NCBI GenBank assembly: GCA_017560175.1
Contig: JAFYOK010000226.1
Coordinates: forward strand, 1-14,029
Length of the DNA stretch: 14,029 nucleotides
Reading direction: 5' to 3'
Source: Clostridia bacterium
Lineage (GTDB): Bacteria > Bacillota > Clostridia > Oscillospirales > Butyricicoccaceae
Both the position numbers and the translations under genes were made by a program. The notes beneath the pieces were generated by a model that was not told the origin of the DNA, searched no databases, and worked only from the letters and a program-made list of their open reading frames with translations. Of the stretch, positions 1-6,492 are shown piece by piece. How positions within the stretch are numbered: position 1 is the stretch's first letter; every line of letters starts with the position of its first letter.

Positions 1-176
1 GCGCAGGCAAAACCATGGATGAGACTTTCGGTCTGATTGAAACGGTAGAAAAGGCCGCACAGATCTATATGCTGACCGCTCATCTGCCGCGCATCAATAC
101 CATTCGCGATCATGAACTCAAGGAACTGGCCGAGTTCTTTGGCGTAAATTATCGCAAGGATTTTCTTGATCTTTAA
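1..176 (+). CDS. rhaD: rhamnulose-1-phosphate aldolase, C-terminal end (partial)
   Basis: This is the last 57 codons of a gene that begins before the window; the first whole codon is at base 3 and the stop is TAA at 174-176. The segment DETFGLIETVEKAAQ matches the C-terminal region of E. coli RhaD as I remember it (DETFGLIDTAEKSAQ), and the tail 'ELKELAEFFGV' corresponds to RhaD's 'EELIALGKRFGV'. RhaD is a cytosolic zinc-dependent class II aldolase that splits L-rhamnulose 1-phosphate into dihydroxyacetone phosphate and L-lactaldehyde, the last dedicated step of rhamnose breakdown. The catalytic and zinc-binding part lies outside the window, so activity cannot be judged. An intrinsic terminator follows 11 bases after the stop, which suggests rhaD is the last gene of its operon. 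Another class II aldolase (fucA/araD type) is the main alternative, but the DETFGLI segment favours rhaD. Confidence 0.82.
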   Translation, partial: AGKTMDETFGLIETVEKAAQIYMLTAHLPRINTIRDHELKELAEFFGVNYRKDFLDL

Positions 177-187
177 GATATAAAAAG

Positions 188-216
188 AAGCCCTTCCAAT
201 CGGAAGGGCTTTTTGC
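188..216. terminator. bidirectional intrinsic terminator between rhaD and the sensor kinase
   Basis: A 10-bp perfect stem (188-197 with 202-211) closes a 4-base loop and is followed by a T run on the + strand. On the - strand the mirrored hairpin is preceded by the kinase stop codon and followed by a T-rich stretch. It sits between two convergent genes, so it probably serves both. Confidence 0.9.
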
Positions 217-217
217 T

Positions 218-1432
218 TTATAAAGGCAGACGGACGGTAAAGGTGATCCTGCCGTCTTTCCAGTCGGCACGGATATGACCTTTGTGCTCGCGGACAATGG
301 CTTCGGCAATGGCCAGACCAAGACCGTAGCTGTGGCGTTCGGTGCGTGCCTTGTCCAGACGGTAGAAGCGCTTGAAGATTTTTTTCAGTTCCTCTTTGGG
401 GATCTCGGGACAGGGATTGGAAAGGGTAAGCAGTACGTGGTCGACACGGCGGCTGAGCTGCAGATGGAGCGTACCGGGGGTACTGCTGTACTTGGCAGCG
501 TTGTCCAACAGGATATCCACCACCTGACGCAGATGATTTTCGCTGCCATTGAGGATGAGGGGAGATGCAGGGAGATCGGCATCCAGCGTCAATCCGTTTT
601 CGAAGCAGAGCGGCTCGAAAGGCAGCAAAGCATCGGCGACAAGGGCAGTCAAATCGATGGGAGTGCGTGTCGCCCGGGTATGTCCGTTGTCCACGCGCGC
701 CAGATCGAGCAGACTTTCGGTCAGGTCACGCATCTGTCTGGCCATGGTCAGAATATTATGGGTAAAGCCATCCCGATCGATTTCAGTATAACTGCTGTCC
801 TGCAGCAGTTCGGCATTGGTCAGTATGACCGTGAGGGGCGTTTTGAGCTCGTGGGAAGCATCGGCAACGAACTGTTTCTGCTGTGTCCAGGCCTGTTCCA
901 CGGGGCGTATCATCCAACGGGCCAGCAGCAGGCTGATGCCGAAGAAGAGCATCCATGCTGCTGCTCCAACCAACAGGCAGTTTTTCCAGAGGCCGCTCAG
1001 CATAAGCTGTTCGCCGGAAATATCCATAAAGACCAGGGTTGTCCCCATGGGCGTATTGATACGGCTGTAGCGCAGGCTGTATTGTTTCAGCAAGCCGCTC
1101 TGTTCCTGTGTGTTGTCGACCTCGGCGAGGATATCGTCCAGAAAAGTCAGGTCGCTCAGGTCATAATAGGTGCTGTGGGTATCCATAAGATTGCCATCAC
1201 GGTCGCGCTCGACAATAAAGAAAGGGATACGGGCATCACCATCAAAAGCAGGCGGCTCGTTGGGACGAAAGACACGGTGGGGCATAGCCGAAACGGCCTG
1301 CATGAGCTGCAGGCTCTGGATCTCCAACCGTCGGGTGGTGGAGTTGATGATGAGGCCGCAGATGACGCAGAGCATGAGGGTAAAGACCAGCATGGTGACG
1401 GCGATCAGCTTGCGGCGCAGCTGTTTTAACAT
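218..1432 (-). CDS. two-component sensor histidine kinase
   Basis: A 404-aa membrane histidine kinase. The first membrane segment is about residues 9-31, an extracytoplasmic sensor loop of about 115 residues follows, and the second membrane segment is about 148-174. The dimerisation/phosphoacceptor domain has the H-box ADASHELKTPL with the phosphorylated His at 194. The ATP-binding domain has an N-box (VVDILLDNAAKY, Asn 311), an F-box (FKRFYRLDKAR) and a glycine motif (SYGLGLAIAEAIV). The usual DxGxG box is replaced by SNPCPEIP around 338-345, a noticeable variation. The start overlaps the regulator stop by 7 bases, so translation is probably coupled. Its partner is the upstream response regulator. 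The sensed signal is unknown; the sensor loop resembles no domain I recognise. Confidence 0.93.
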   Translation of the reverse strand: MLKQLRRKLIAVTMLVFTLMLCVICGLIINSTTRRLEIQSLQLMQAVSAMPHRVFRPNEPPAFDGDARIPFFIVERDRDGNLMDTHSTYYDLSDLTFLDDILAEVDNTQEQSGLLKQYSLRYSRINTPMGTTLVFMDISGEQLMLSGLWKNCLLVGAAAWMLFFGISLLLARWMIRPVEQAWTQQKQFVADASHELKTPLTVILTNAELLQDSSYTEIDRDGFTHNILTMARQMRDLTESLLDLARVDNGHTRATRTPIDLTALVADALLPFEPLCFENGLTLDADLPASPLILNGSENHLRQVVDILLDNAAKYSSTPGTLHLQLSRRVDHVLLTLSNPCPEIPKEELKKIFKRFYRLDKARTERHSYGLGLAIAEAIVREHKGHIRADWKDGRITFTVRLPL

Positions 1433-2103
1433 GAAGTTTCAACCTCCAGATGATAGCCCAGGCGGCGCACTGACAGGATACGAACATCCGAGCCGATGGA
1501 GGTCAGTTTCTTGCGCAGAAAGCCGACATAGACCTCAACGTGGTTTTCAACGGCATTGGAGTCGTAGCCCCAGACACGGGCAAGAATGGTTTCTTTGGGA
1601 AGGTTGCGCTCTCCGCTCTGGAAGAGCAGGCGGATGACATCGAACTCTTTGGCCGAGAGGCGGACACGCTTTTCACCGCAGAACAGGGTGGAGGAACCCA
1701 AGTCGAGGGTGGTGTTGCCAAAGGTCAGCTCATCCACCTGCGCGCCCTGGCGGCGCAGCAGGGCGTGGATGCAGGCCAGCAGTTCACGGGTGTCAAAGGG
1801 TTTGGTCAGATAATAGTCGGCTCCGGCATTGAGACCTTCGATGCGGTCTTCGATGGAAGACTTGGCGGTCAGCATCAGAATTGGAGTCGCACAGCGGGCG
1901 GCACGAACCTGGCGAGCCACCTGATAGCCGTCCAGCCCGGGCATCATAACATCCAGAATAAGCAGGTCATAAATGCCCAAAAGGGCATATTCCTTGCCGG
2001 TCTCGCCGTCGTATACAGCTTCTACATCAAAGCCTTTGCCTTCCAACAGGGTCTTGAGGGAATCGGCAAGCAGGCGTTCATCTTCGATGATGAGGATCTT
2101 CAT
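1426..2103 (-). CDS. OmpR/PhoB-family response regulator
   Basis: A 225-aa DNA-binding response regulator. The receiver domain (about 1-115) has the acidic pair in IIEDE, the phosphoacceptor Asp 51 in LLILDVMMPGLDG, Thr 79 in MLTAK and Lys 101 in YLTKPF. The C-terminal winged-helix domain (about 128-222) has the typical LSAKEFDVIRLL, an 'ENHVEVYVGFLRKKL' recognition-helix region and the RRLGYHLE wing. ATG at 2103 is preceded by AAGGAG at 8-base spacing. It is the first gene of a two-gene operon with the sensor kinase, which starts within its last codons. No convincing sigma-70 promoter was found between 2104 and 2202, although an imperfect inverted pair AGCCT/AGGCT (2143-2147 and 2172-2176) lies there. 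Target genes cannot be deduced. Confidence 0.94.
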   Translation of the reverse strand: MKILIIEDERLLADSLKTLLEGKGFDVEAVYDGETGKEYALLGIYDLLILDVMMPGLDGYQVARQVRAARCATPILMLTAKSSIEDRIEGLNAGADYYLTKPFDTRELLACIHALLRRQGAQVDELTFGNTTLDLGSSTLFCGEKRVRLSAKEFDVIRLLFQSGERNLPKETILARVWGYDSNAVENHVEVYVGFLRKKLTSIGSDVRILSVRRLGYHLEVETSC

Positions 2104-2202
2104 GGTATTCTCCTTAGGGGTTGCATAAGATAAAACTTCTTTAGCCTATCATAAACCGCCAAACTGAAAACAGGCTTAAAAGAAATGTTTTTAAGGAAAA
2201 GA

Positions 2203-2232
2203 AAAACGCACTTCACAATCGAAGTGCGTTTT
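2203..2232 (-). terminator. intrinsic terminator after yqeY
   Basis: A 12-bp perfect stem (2203-2214 with 2221-2232) closes the six-base loop ACAATC. On the - strand it lies 14 bases after the yqeY stop and runs into a T-rich tail. It separates yqeY from the two-component operon on the same strand. Confidence 0.85.
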
Positions 2233-2246
2233 GTGGTTGTTTTAGA

Positions 2247-2696
2247 TTACTGGCTGATCCTGGCCAGAACTTCATTGACCAGTTTGCCGTCGGCTTTACC
2301 CTTGACCAGAGGCATGAGGCTCTTCATAATGCGGCCCTTGTCCTTGCCGGTGGGGGTCTCGATGCCCAGATCGTTCAGAACACCGCGGATAACGGCCTCG
2401 ATTTCGGCTTCGTCCATCTGCTTGGGCATATAGAGCAGCAGGATGTTGCGCTCGAAGTTGAGGGTTGCCAGCATTCCGGTGCGGTCGGCAGGGCAGGTGT
2501 CGATGCTTTCCTTGTTCTGCTTGACCAGCTTCTGGATGACTTCGATCTCCTGTTCGGGAGAAAGCTCGGTGACCAGCAGTTCCTTGGCCTTGTTGGTCAG
2601 TGCATTGAGGATGGCCGAATAGACCTGCTTGGTATCTTTGTCGCCGGCCTTGAGGGCGTCGGTCATTTTGGTACGGATCTCATTTGTCATGCTCAT
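2247..2696 (-). CDS. yqeY: GatB/YqeY domain protein
   Basis: A 149-aa protein matching the full length of stand-alone YqeY proteins. Features include an N-terminal helical part (IRTKMTDALKAGDKDTKQVYSAI is the kind of start seen in the family), the 'SPEQEIEVIQKLVKQNKES' segment, and a C-terminal helical domain with GKDKGRIMKSLMP resembling the GatB tail domain. The family is related to the tRNA-binding tail of amidotransferase subunit GatB; its function as a free protein is not established, and a link to tRNA-dependent amidation is only inferred from the domain. The start at 2696 is chosen because AAGGAGG lies 9 bases upstream; an ATG two bases after that site is too close and runs into a stop in another frame. 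A perfect -10 box lies upstream, so it can be transcribed on its own or with the exporter gene. Confidence 0.88.
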   Translation of the reverse strand: MSMTNEIRTKMTDALKAGDKDTKQVYSAILNALTNKAKELLVTELSPEQEIEVIQKLVKQNKESIDTCPADRTGMLATLNFERNILLLYMPKQMDEAEIEAVIRGVLNDLGIETPTGKDKGRIMKSLMPLVKGKADGKLVNEVLARISQ

Positions 2697-2733
2697 AGGT
2701 CATGTCCTCCTTGGTGGATTGGTTTCTGAAGAT

Positions 2734-2762
2734 ATTATACTACGAAACCTATCCGTTTACCA
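2734..2762 (-). promoter_or_regulatory. probable promoter for yqeY
   Basis: On the - strand the perfect -10 box TATAAT (2734-2739) is preceded at 17 bases by TGGTAA, a weak -35. It lies in the 80-base gap between the exporter stop and yqeY, where I see no terminator, so yqeY may also receive read-through. Confidence 0.55.
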
Positions 2763-2776
2763 TAATAAAATCTCGG

Positions 2777-3637
2777 TTACTCCAGTTCATTCCAGATGGT
2801 GAAGCCAAGGATGAGCGCACCACCCACCAGCTGAGGCAGGGTCATGGGTTCATGGAGCAGCGCCACCGATACCAGTACGGCCACCAGAGGATCGACATAG
2901 CTGAGGATGGCAGCTTCCTGACCCGAGACCGACTTGAGGTTGGAGAAGTAGAGGCAGTAAGTGATGCCGGTATGCAGCAGACCGAGGATCAGCAGGCAGA
3001 TCAGTCCTTTGCCGTCCAAAGCCTGAGGATGGAGGCCGCCGGTGGACAGAACATAGGGGATCAGAATGGCGATGGCGGCCATGAACTGTACGATGGTGCG
3101 GTGCAGGCCGGAAACATCAGAAATCGACTTATTGATCAGAACGACCGAGGCGTAGAGGACGGCAGCGCCCAGGCCGAGGGCAATGCCCAGTCCATGGCGT
3201 CCGGCGACTGCGGTGGGGGTGCCGATGATGAGCACCAGGCCGATGGTCGACATGATAAAGCAGAAGATGCCGCGGCGGCTGAGTTTTTCGTGGAAGAGCA
3301 GGGGGGAAAGGATGGTGACCAATACCGGGGCGAAATAATAGCTGAGGGTGGCGATGGATACGGTGGTGTATTTATAGGCTTCAAACAGCAGGATCCAGTT
3401 GAAGCCCATGGCCGCACCGCAGAGGGCCAGTTTGGGCAGGTCGCGGCCCATAGCGCGCAGGTTGGGCAGCTGACGGGTCAGCAGCAGATAGATGGCCATG
3501 AAGCCGGCAGCCAGCAGACCACGGTAGAGGGCCATTTCGCCCGAAGGGATGGTGATGTTGCGGGTGAAAAGGGGGATGGTGCCCCAGACAGCCATGGAAA
3601 AGACGATCTGCAGGCGAGCCTTGTTGTGGGATGACAT
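2777..3637 (-). CDS. EamA-type (drug/metabolite) membrane transporter
   Basis: A 286-aa integral membrane protein with two repeated EamA halves (about 8-140 and 150-283) and about ten hydrophobic segments, the normal size and layout of drug/metabolite transporters. The N-terminal half carries AVWGTIPLFTR and 'SGEMALYRGLLAAGFM'; the C-terminal half has 'QEAAILSYVDPLVAVLVS' and a final ALILGFTIW, typical positions in this family. The substrate cannot be read from sequence; relatives export amino acids or other small metabolites. The reading frame is open 22 codons further upstream, but ATG at 3637 is preferred because GGAGG lies 8 bases before it and the upstream extension is not hydrophobic or conserved-looking. 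It has its own strong promoter, divergent from the next gene on the + strand. Confidence 0.9.
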   Translation of the reverse strand: MSSHNKARLQIVFSMAVWGTIPLFTRNITIPSGEMALYRGLLAAGFMAIYLLLTRQLPNLRAMGRDLPKLALCGAAMGFNWILLFEAYKYTTVSIATLSYYFAPVLVTILSPLLFHEKLSRRGIFCFIMSTIGLVLIIGTPTAVAGRHGLGIALGLGAAVLYASVVLINKSISDVSGLHRTIVQFMAAIAILIPYVLSTGGLHPQALDGKGLICLLILGLLHTGITYCLYFSNLKSVSGQEAAILSYVDPLVAVLVSVALLHEPMTLPQLVGGALILGFTIWNELE

Positions 3638-3682
3638 GGATTTTTCCTCCATTCCATGAAATATGTGTTTCGGAATAGAAAT

Positions 3683-3711
3683 ATCATAAGGCCTTTGAGG
3701 CATTCTGTCAA
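3683..3711 (-). promoter_or_regulatory. strong promoter for the EamA transporter
   Basis: On the - strand the consensus -35 TTGACA (3706-3711) is followed after exactly 17 bases by TATGAT (3683-3688). The spacer holds a small inverted repeat, GCCT-TTG-AGGC on the + strand (3691-3701). The start point would be about 40 bases before the ATG at 3637. Confidence 0.82.
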
Positions 3712-3719
3712 AGGGAAGA

Positions 3720-3748
3720 TTGCAAAGCCTGCCCCTCTATGCTATGCT
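3720..3748 (+). promoter_or_regulatory. promoter for the pyridoxamine-oxidase-fold gene
   Basis: TTGCAA (3720-3725) and TATGCT (3743-3748) are separated by 17 bases, upstream of the ATG at 3783. Its -35 lies only 8 bases from the -35 of the divergent promoter, so the two may compete or share a regulator. Confidence 0.7.
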
Positions 3749-3782
3749 GAAAACAGAAAAGCACCTTAAAGGAGGAAAAATC

Positions 3783-4259
3783 ATGTTTCGTGAAATGATC
3801 CGTAAAGATAAACAGCTGCCTGCAGAAGTCTGCCGTCAGCTTCTGATCGAAGAAAAACGCGGCATCCTGTCGGTCATCGGCGAGAATGGCTATCCCTATG
3901 GCACACCCATGAACCATTGGTATGATAAAGAAAGCGGAAAGATCTATTTCCATTGCGGCCGTATCGGCCACCGCCTGGATGCACTGGAGCGCTGCGACAA
4001 GGCTTCCTTCTGCGTGGTTGACAAGGGTGAGCCCAGCGATAAGCCCTGGGCGCTGACCGTAAAGAGCGTCATTGTCTTTGGAAGAGTTGAGATCATCGAT
4101 GATGCTGCGCTGATGGCCGACGTGGCCACCAAACTGAGCTACAAGTTCACACAGGATGACGAATATATCCGAGGCGAGATCGAGCAGAGCGGCCCGGCCA
4201 CCCTTCTCCTTTGCCTGACACCCGAGCATATCTGCGGCAAGCAGGTCGTGGAAGCATAG
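3783..4259 (+). CDS. pyridoxamine 5'-phosphate oxidase-fold flavoprotein
   Basis: A 158-aa split-barrel protein that probably binds a flavin as a dimer. The opening MFREMIRKDKQLP, then GILSVIGENGYPYGTPMNH, KIYFHCGRIGHRLDAL (His 57, His 63) and KASFCVVD follow the order seen in the NimA-like branch of this family. Some relatives are linked to 5-nitroimidazole resistance, but most are uncharacterised, so no specific reaction is claimed. The start at 3783 is supported by GGAGG seven bases upstream; an earlier in-frame ATG (3720) lies upstream of the -10 box and cannot be on the transcript. It has its own promoter; the next gene on the same strand has a separate promoter, so the pair need not form an operon. 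Confidence 0.87.
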   Translation: MFREMIRKDKQLPAEVCRQLLIEEKRGILSVIGENGYPYGTPMNHWYDKESGKIYFHCGRIGHRLDALERCDKASFCVVDKGEPSDKPWALTVKSVIVFGRVEIIDDAALMADVATKLSYKFTQDDEYIRGEIEQSGPATLLLCLTPEHICGKQVVEA

Positions 4260-4264
4260 TTCTC

Positions 4265-4293
4265 TTGCAAAAAATCGGTCTATCCGATAGAAT
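4265..4293 (+). promoter_or_regulatory. promoter for the Nif3-like gene
   Basis: TTGCAA (4265-4270) and TAGAAT (4288-4293) with 17-base spacing, beginning six bases after the preceding stop codon. The spacer contains a 5-bp inverted repeat, ATCGG-tctat-CCGAT (4274-4288). Confidence 0.72.
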
Positions 4294-4342
4294 AAAACTA
4301 AGCGAAATATACACCATCCCAAAACATACGGAGGTAGAAACA

Positions 4343-5170
4343 ATGACAGTAAAAGAAATGTATCAGATGGTCATGGACCTGGTCGGTCTCGACTTTATGC
4401 CCGAAGACAGCGGCATTGTCTATGACAACGAGAAGGAAGTCAAGCGTGTTCTGGCGGGCATCGATATGGATCCCACCATGCTCATGCTGGCCAAGCAGCT
4501 GGGCTTTGACTGTGTTGCACAGCATCATCCCAACGGTATCCTCAATCCCGGCACCAGCGAGCTGTTCAGCCGTGACCATATGAAGAAGCTGATGGAGTGC
4601 GGTGTTCCCATCAATGAGGCACAGCGCCTGGCTTATGACGGCAAGCGCGCCCGTGAGCAGGCTATGCACACACGCAATAAGACACAGATGCGTGATGTTG
4701 CCAAGCTGCTGGATATCAGCGACGTTGCTTTCCATACACCTGCCGATATGCTGGCCGAGCGCACCGTTCAGGCCAAGATGGATGCCCTCAGCGAGCGCAA
4801 TCCCCGCTGCACCGTTCAGGATGTTATTGACGAACTGATGACCATCCGTGAATATGCCGAAGCACTGGAAGGCCAGCAGCCCGAAGTCTGGGTCGGCTCC
4901 AAGGACAGCTTTGCAGGCAAGATCTACGTCGAAATGTACGGTGTCGGTGCACCCACCCTGGAAGAGTACATCGCCTGCTCCAATGCCGGTGTCGGTACCT
5001 TCATCGGTATGCATGCCAAGCCCGAGATCGTCGAAGGCCTCAAGAAGCACAATAAGTCCAACCTGATCATCGCCGGTCACATGGCCAGCGACTCGGTCGG
5101 CTTCAACCAGATCCTCAATGCCTGGGAAGAGAAGGGCATCGAGGTCGTCCGCATCAGCGGTATTGTCTAA
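4343..5170 (+). CDS. Nif3-like dinuclear metal-centre protein
   Basis: A 275-aa protein of the Nif3/DUF34 family, cytosolic proteins that form hexameric rings with two metals per subunit. Visible marks are SGIVYDNEKEVKRVLAGIDMD near the N terminus (residues about 23-43, opening like the family's 'GLQV...v..vl.g.D'), the metal-binding AQHHPNG with His 61 and His 62, and C-terminal IIAGHMASDSVG (His 246), followed by GIEVVRISGI. The family often has a Glu four residues after the second His; here the residue is Asp 250. The biochemical role of the family is unsettled. The start at 4343 has GGAGG 8 bases upstream and follows the -10 box; an open extension of 44 codons upstream overlaps the previous gene and lies before the promoter. 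An intrinsic terminator follows. Confidence 0.83.
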   Translation: MTVKEMYQMVMDLVGLDFMPEDSGIVYDNEKEVKRVLAGIDMDPTMLMLAKQLGFDCVAQHHPNGILNPGTSELFSRDHMKKLMECGVPINEAQRLAYDGKRAREQAMHTRNKTQMRDVAKLLDISDVAFHTPADMLAERTVQAKMDALSERNPRCTVQDVIDELMTIREYAEALEGQQPEVWVGSKDSFAGKIYVEMYGVGAPTLEEYIACSNAGVGTFIGMHAKPEIVEGLKKHNKSNLIIAGHMASDSVGFNQILNAWEEKGIEVVRISGIV

Positions 5171-5191
5171 GTAAAAACTTTATAGCAGAAG

Positions 5192-5221
5192 AAAGCCCCT
5201 GTGGAACTCCACAGGGGCTTT
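5192..5221. terminator. bidirectional intrinsic terminator
   Basis: A 13-bp perfect stem (5192-5204 with 5209-5221) with loop AACT and T runs at both ends. It lies between the convergent Nif3-like gene (stop at 5170) and the small membrane-anchored protein (stop at 5234). Confidence 0.92.
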
Positions 5222-5233
5222 TGTTGTATAGCT

Positions 5234-5695
5234 TTAGTTGAGGGTCAGGCGCTCGATTTCCTTGACGCTGCGCTTGCTGTCGCTGTCGCCAAAGACGATC
5301 AGCTGCATGGTGCCGCTTTCTTCATCCAGCAGCAGGACAGCTTTGTTGTCTTCCTGCAGCTCTTCCATGGAAACTTCGGCGCTGAAGCCATCGGCAGCGG
5401 TAGCGGTAACGCTCTCGCAGGTGAAATCTTTGCCAATGGTAACGGTCAGCAGGGTATGCAGAGAGAAGCCCATGCCGTCGACCGGCTTGACTTCGCCCTT
5501 GCCGTTGACGCGTTCACCGTGGATCTCGGTCAGAACGATGCCCTGCAGATCGGCATAATGGGTTTTGCCGTTGTAGTCAACTGCGATGCTGTTTTCGGGA
5601 ACCTTATCCCTGCCCAGCAGGTAGACGGCGGCAGCTGCGATGGTGACCAGCAGCAGAACGGCCAGCGCGATTTTGATGGTTTTGCTTGTTTTCAT
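5234..5695 (-). CDS. small membrane-anchored protein, possibly sulfite-oxidase-type pterin-domain-like
   Basis: A 153-aa protein with a basic N terminus, one hydrophobic segment (about 7-27) without a lipobox cysteine, and about 125 residues predicted outside the cell. I do not recognise the family with certainty. The order GMGFSLHTLL (74-83), TATAADGFSAEVSMEEL (97-113), KAVLLLDEE and TMQLIVFG, ending KEIERLTL, recalls the core of sulfite-oxidase-type molybdopterin-binding domains (gvpL..LL / DGY / a.la / l.lv / ik.i.l), but much shorter; this likeness is faint and unproven. One cysteine (Cys 93) lies in the outer part. AAGGAGG 8 bases before the ATG overlaps the stop region of the upstream membrane gene (gap of 3 bases), so the two are co-translated. 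Both sit behind the candidate cofactor riboswitch. Confidence 0.72.
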   Translation of the reverse strand: MKTSKTIKIALAVLLLVTIAAAAVYLLGRDKVPENSIAVDYNGKTHYADLQGIVLTEIHGERVNGKGEVKPVDGMGFSLHTLLTVTIGKDFTCESVTATAADGFSAEVSMEELQEDNKAVLLLDEESGTMQLIVFGDSDSKRSVKEIERLTLN

Positions 5696-5698
5696 AGG

Positions 5699-6250
5699 TT
5701 AATCCTCCTTGTCCGCAGTGCGGAAATTGATGGCAGGCCGCAGCTTATCGGCAAGGATACCGCCGAGCAGGCCGAAGAGGGTGCCGGACAATGTGGCCAC
5801 ACAGCCATACACCAGCAGGATGATCCCCCACAGATGAAAGACGATGATATTGGCCGTCATGGCAGCTGCCAGCGAGCCGACGGCATTGGCGATAACCATT
5901 GCATCTCCTACAGGCAGGGAGCAGCGGCGAGCCAGCAAAAAGATCCCATCCATCAGCAGGCCGGGCATAATATAGCCGATGGGTGCGAGTACACCCATAC
6001 TGCCCACCATACCAAAGGAAACGGCCAGCATACTCTGCACAACGGCCATTTTGGTACAGCACCAACGGCTGGGAGCCAGCGTGCCGGCCAGTGCCAGGAA
6101 CATGAGGGAAAAGGCTGTGCCAATACCGCCGGGGATACGCAGCCAGCCGGTAATCATGTTGGCGATGGGGGCCACAAGGCGTTTGCCAAAGAGGCCCAGG
6201 CCGCAGCAAAGGGCCCAGAAGATCATTTTGCGAAGGCGATCGTCCTTCAT
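5699..6250 (-). CDS. ECF-type transporter S component (predicted)
   Basis: A 183-aa very hydrophobic protein with about six membrane segments, the usual size of substrate-binding S components of energy-coupling-factor importers. The stretch ITGWLRIPGGIGTAFSLMF (33-51) and later 'APIGYIMPGLLMDGIFLL' (89-106) resemble the YkoE/thiamine-precursor-like S components I know, but the specificity cannot be assigned. No ATPase or T subunit is in the window, so it would have to share an energising module encoded elsewhere. GGAGG lies 7 bases before the ATG at 6250. The gene is preceded by its own promoter, a structured leader resembling a molybdenum-cofactor riboswitch and a strong terminator, so its expression is probably controlled by premature termination. 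A generic membrane protein of unknown function is the alternative. Confidence 0.68.
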   Translation of the reverse strand: MKDDRLRKMIFWALCCGLGLFGKRLVAPIANMITGWLRIPGGIGTAFSLMFLALAGTLAPSRWCCTKMAVVQSMLAVSFGMVGSMGVLAPIGYIMPGLLMDGIFLLARRCSLPVGDAMVIANAVGSLAAAMTANIIVFHLWGIILLVYGCVATLSGTLFGLLGGILADKLRPAINFRTADKED

Positions 6251-6280
6251 TTCGGTTCCTCCTTTTCGGCGGTCAGAACG

Positions 6281-6329
6281 AAAAAAAGCTGCGTCTGACC
6301 GTTTTCAAGGATGCACGATCAGACGCAGC
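6281..6329 (-). terminator. leader terminator of the riboswitch (attenuator)
   Basis: On the - strand a 13-bp stem (6329-6317 with 6300-6288, one G-T pair) closes a 16-base loop and is followed by seven T's (6287-6281). It lies 30 bases before the S-component ATG and within its leader, not after a gene, so it marks a transcription-attenuation control point. Its 5' arm can also pair with the end of the aptamer region (GCGCAG with CTGCGT). Confidence 0.9.
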
Positions 6330-6346
6330 AGGACTGCGCCGGAAAA

Positions 6347-6467
6347 GCATCTCTTTTTCAAACACGGAAGGCGGTTCGGTTTCCCTTGCCACCCTGGGGA
6401 CGGGGCAGATGCACCTATCCCGGCGCAATGCCATGGCCGGAGGCTTTAGGCATTTTTGCTCAGAGAT
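6347..6467 (-). ncRNA. candidate molybdenum-cofactor (Moco/Tuco) riboswitch aptamer
   Basis: I folded the - strand leader by hand. P1 pairs 6467-6462 (ATCTCT) with 6354-6349 (AGAGAT). P2 pairs 6458-6451 (CAAAAATG) with 6366-6359 (CGTGTTTG), one mismatch. P4 is 6432-6404, with GGCA/TGCC outside and TGCGCC/GGTGCA inside a six-base loop. P5 is 6393-6370, capped by a GAAA tetraloop (6383-6380). The order and several joining segments match the E. coli moaA Moco leader from memory: GGCC-TG-CAAUGC before P4, CCAGGG entering P5, then CCGU and GAAA before the 3' side of P1. Moco switches are a known class controlling molybdenum genes, and this one follows a molybdoenzyme operon. I see no strong P3, the feature used to separate Moco from the proposed tungsten-cofactor (Tuco) type, so the exact ligand is open. 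Confidence 0.72.
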
Positions 6468-6471
6468 TTAC

Positions 6472-6492
6472 ATTGTGTTGTACAACTACAAT
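6472..6492. promoter_or_regulatory. palindromic operator-like site
   Basis: The perfect 10-bp palindrome GTTGTACAAC (6477-6486) extends outward to ATTGT on the left and ACAAT on the right with a one-base offset. It overlaps the -10 box and the expected start point of the leader promoter on the - strand, a classic position for a repressor site. The regulator is not identifiable. Confidence 0.5.

Noticed and set aside
3638..3703. A longer N terminus for the EamA transporter starting at 3703
   Set aside because: A good ribosome binding site lies 8 bases before the internal ATG at 3637, and the upstream extension would include the promoter -10 box.
3783..4259. Calling this gene a nitroimidazole-resistance (nim) gene
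   Set aside because: Only the family-level pattern is visible. Most relatives are not resistance proteins, and no sequence mark separates them.
4274..4288. Small hairpin ATCGG-tctat-CCGAT as a terminator after the pyridoxamine-oxidase-fold gene
   Set aside because: The stem is only 5 bp with no T run, and it lies in the spacer of a good promoter.
6425..6450. Resemblance to a c-di-GMP-I riboswitch (AAAGCCTCCGGCC is identical to part of the Vc2 aptamer as I remember it)
   Set aside because: The rest of the c-di-GMP-I architecture is missing: no GCAAACC-type 5' hairpin with GAAA loop upstream and no matching closing helix. The whole leader fits the Moco fold better.
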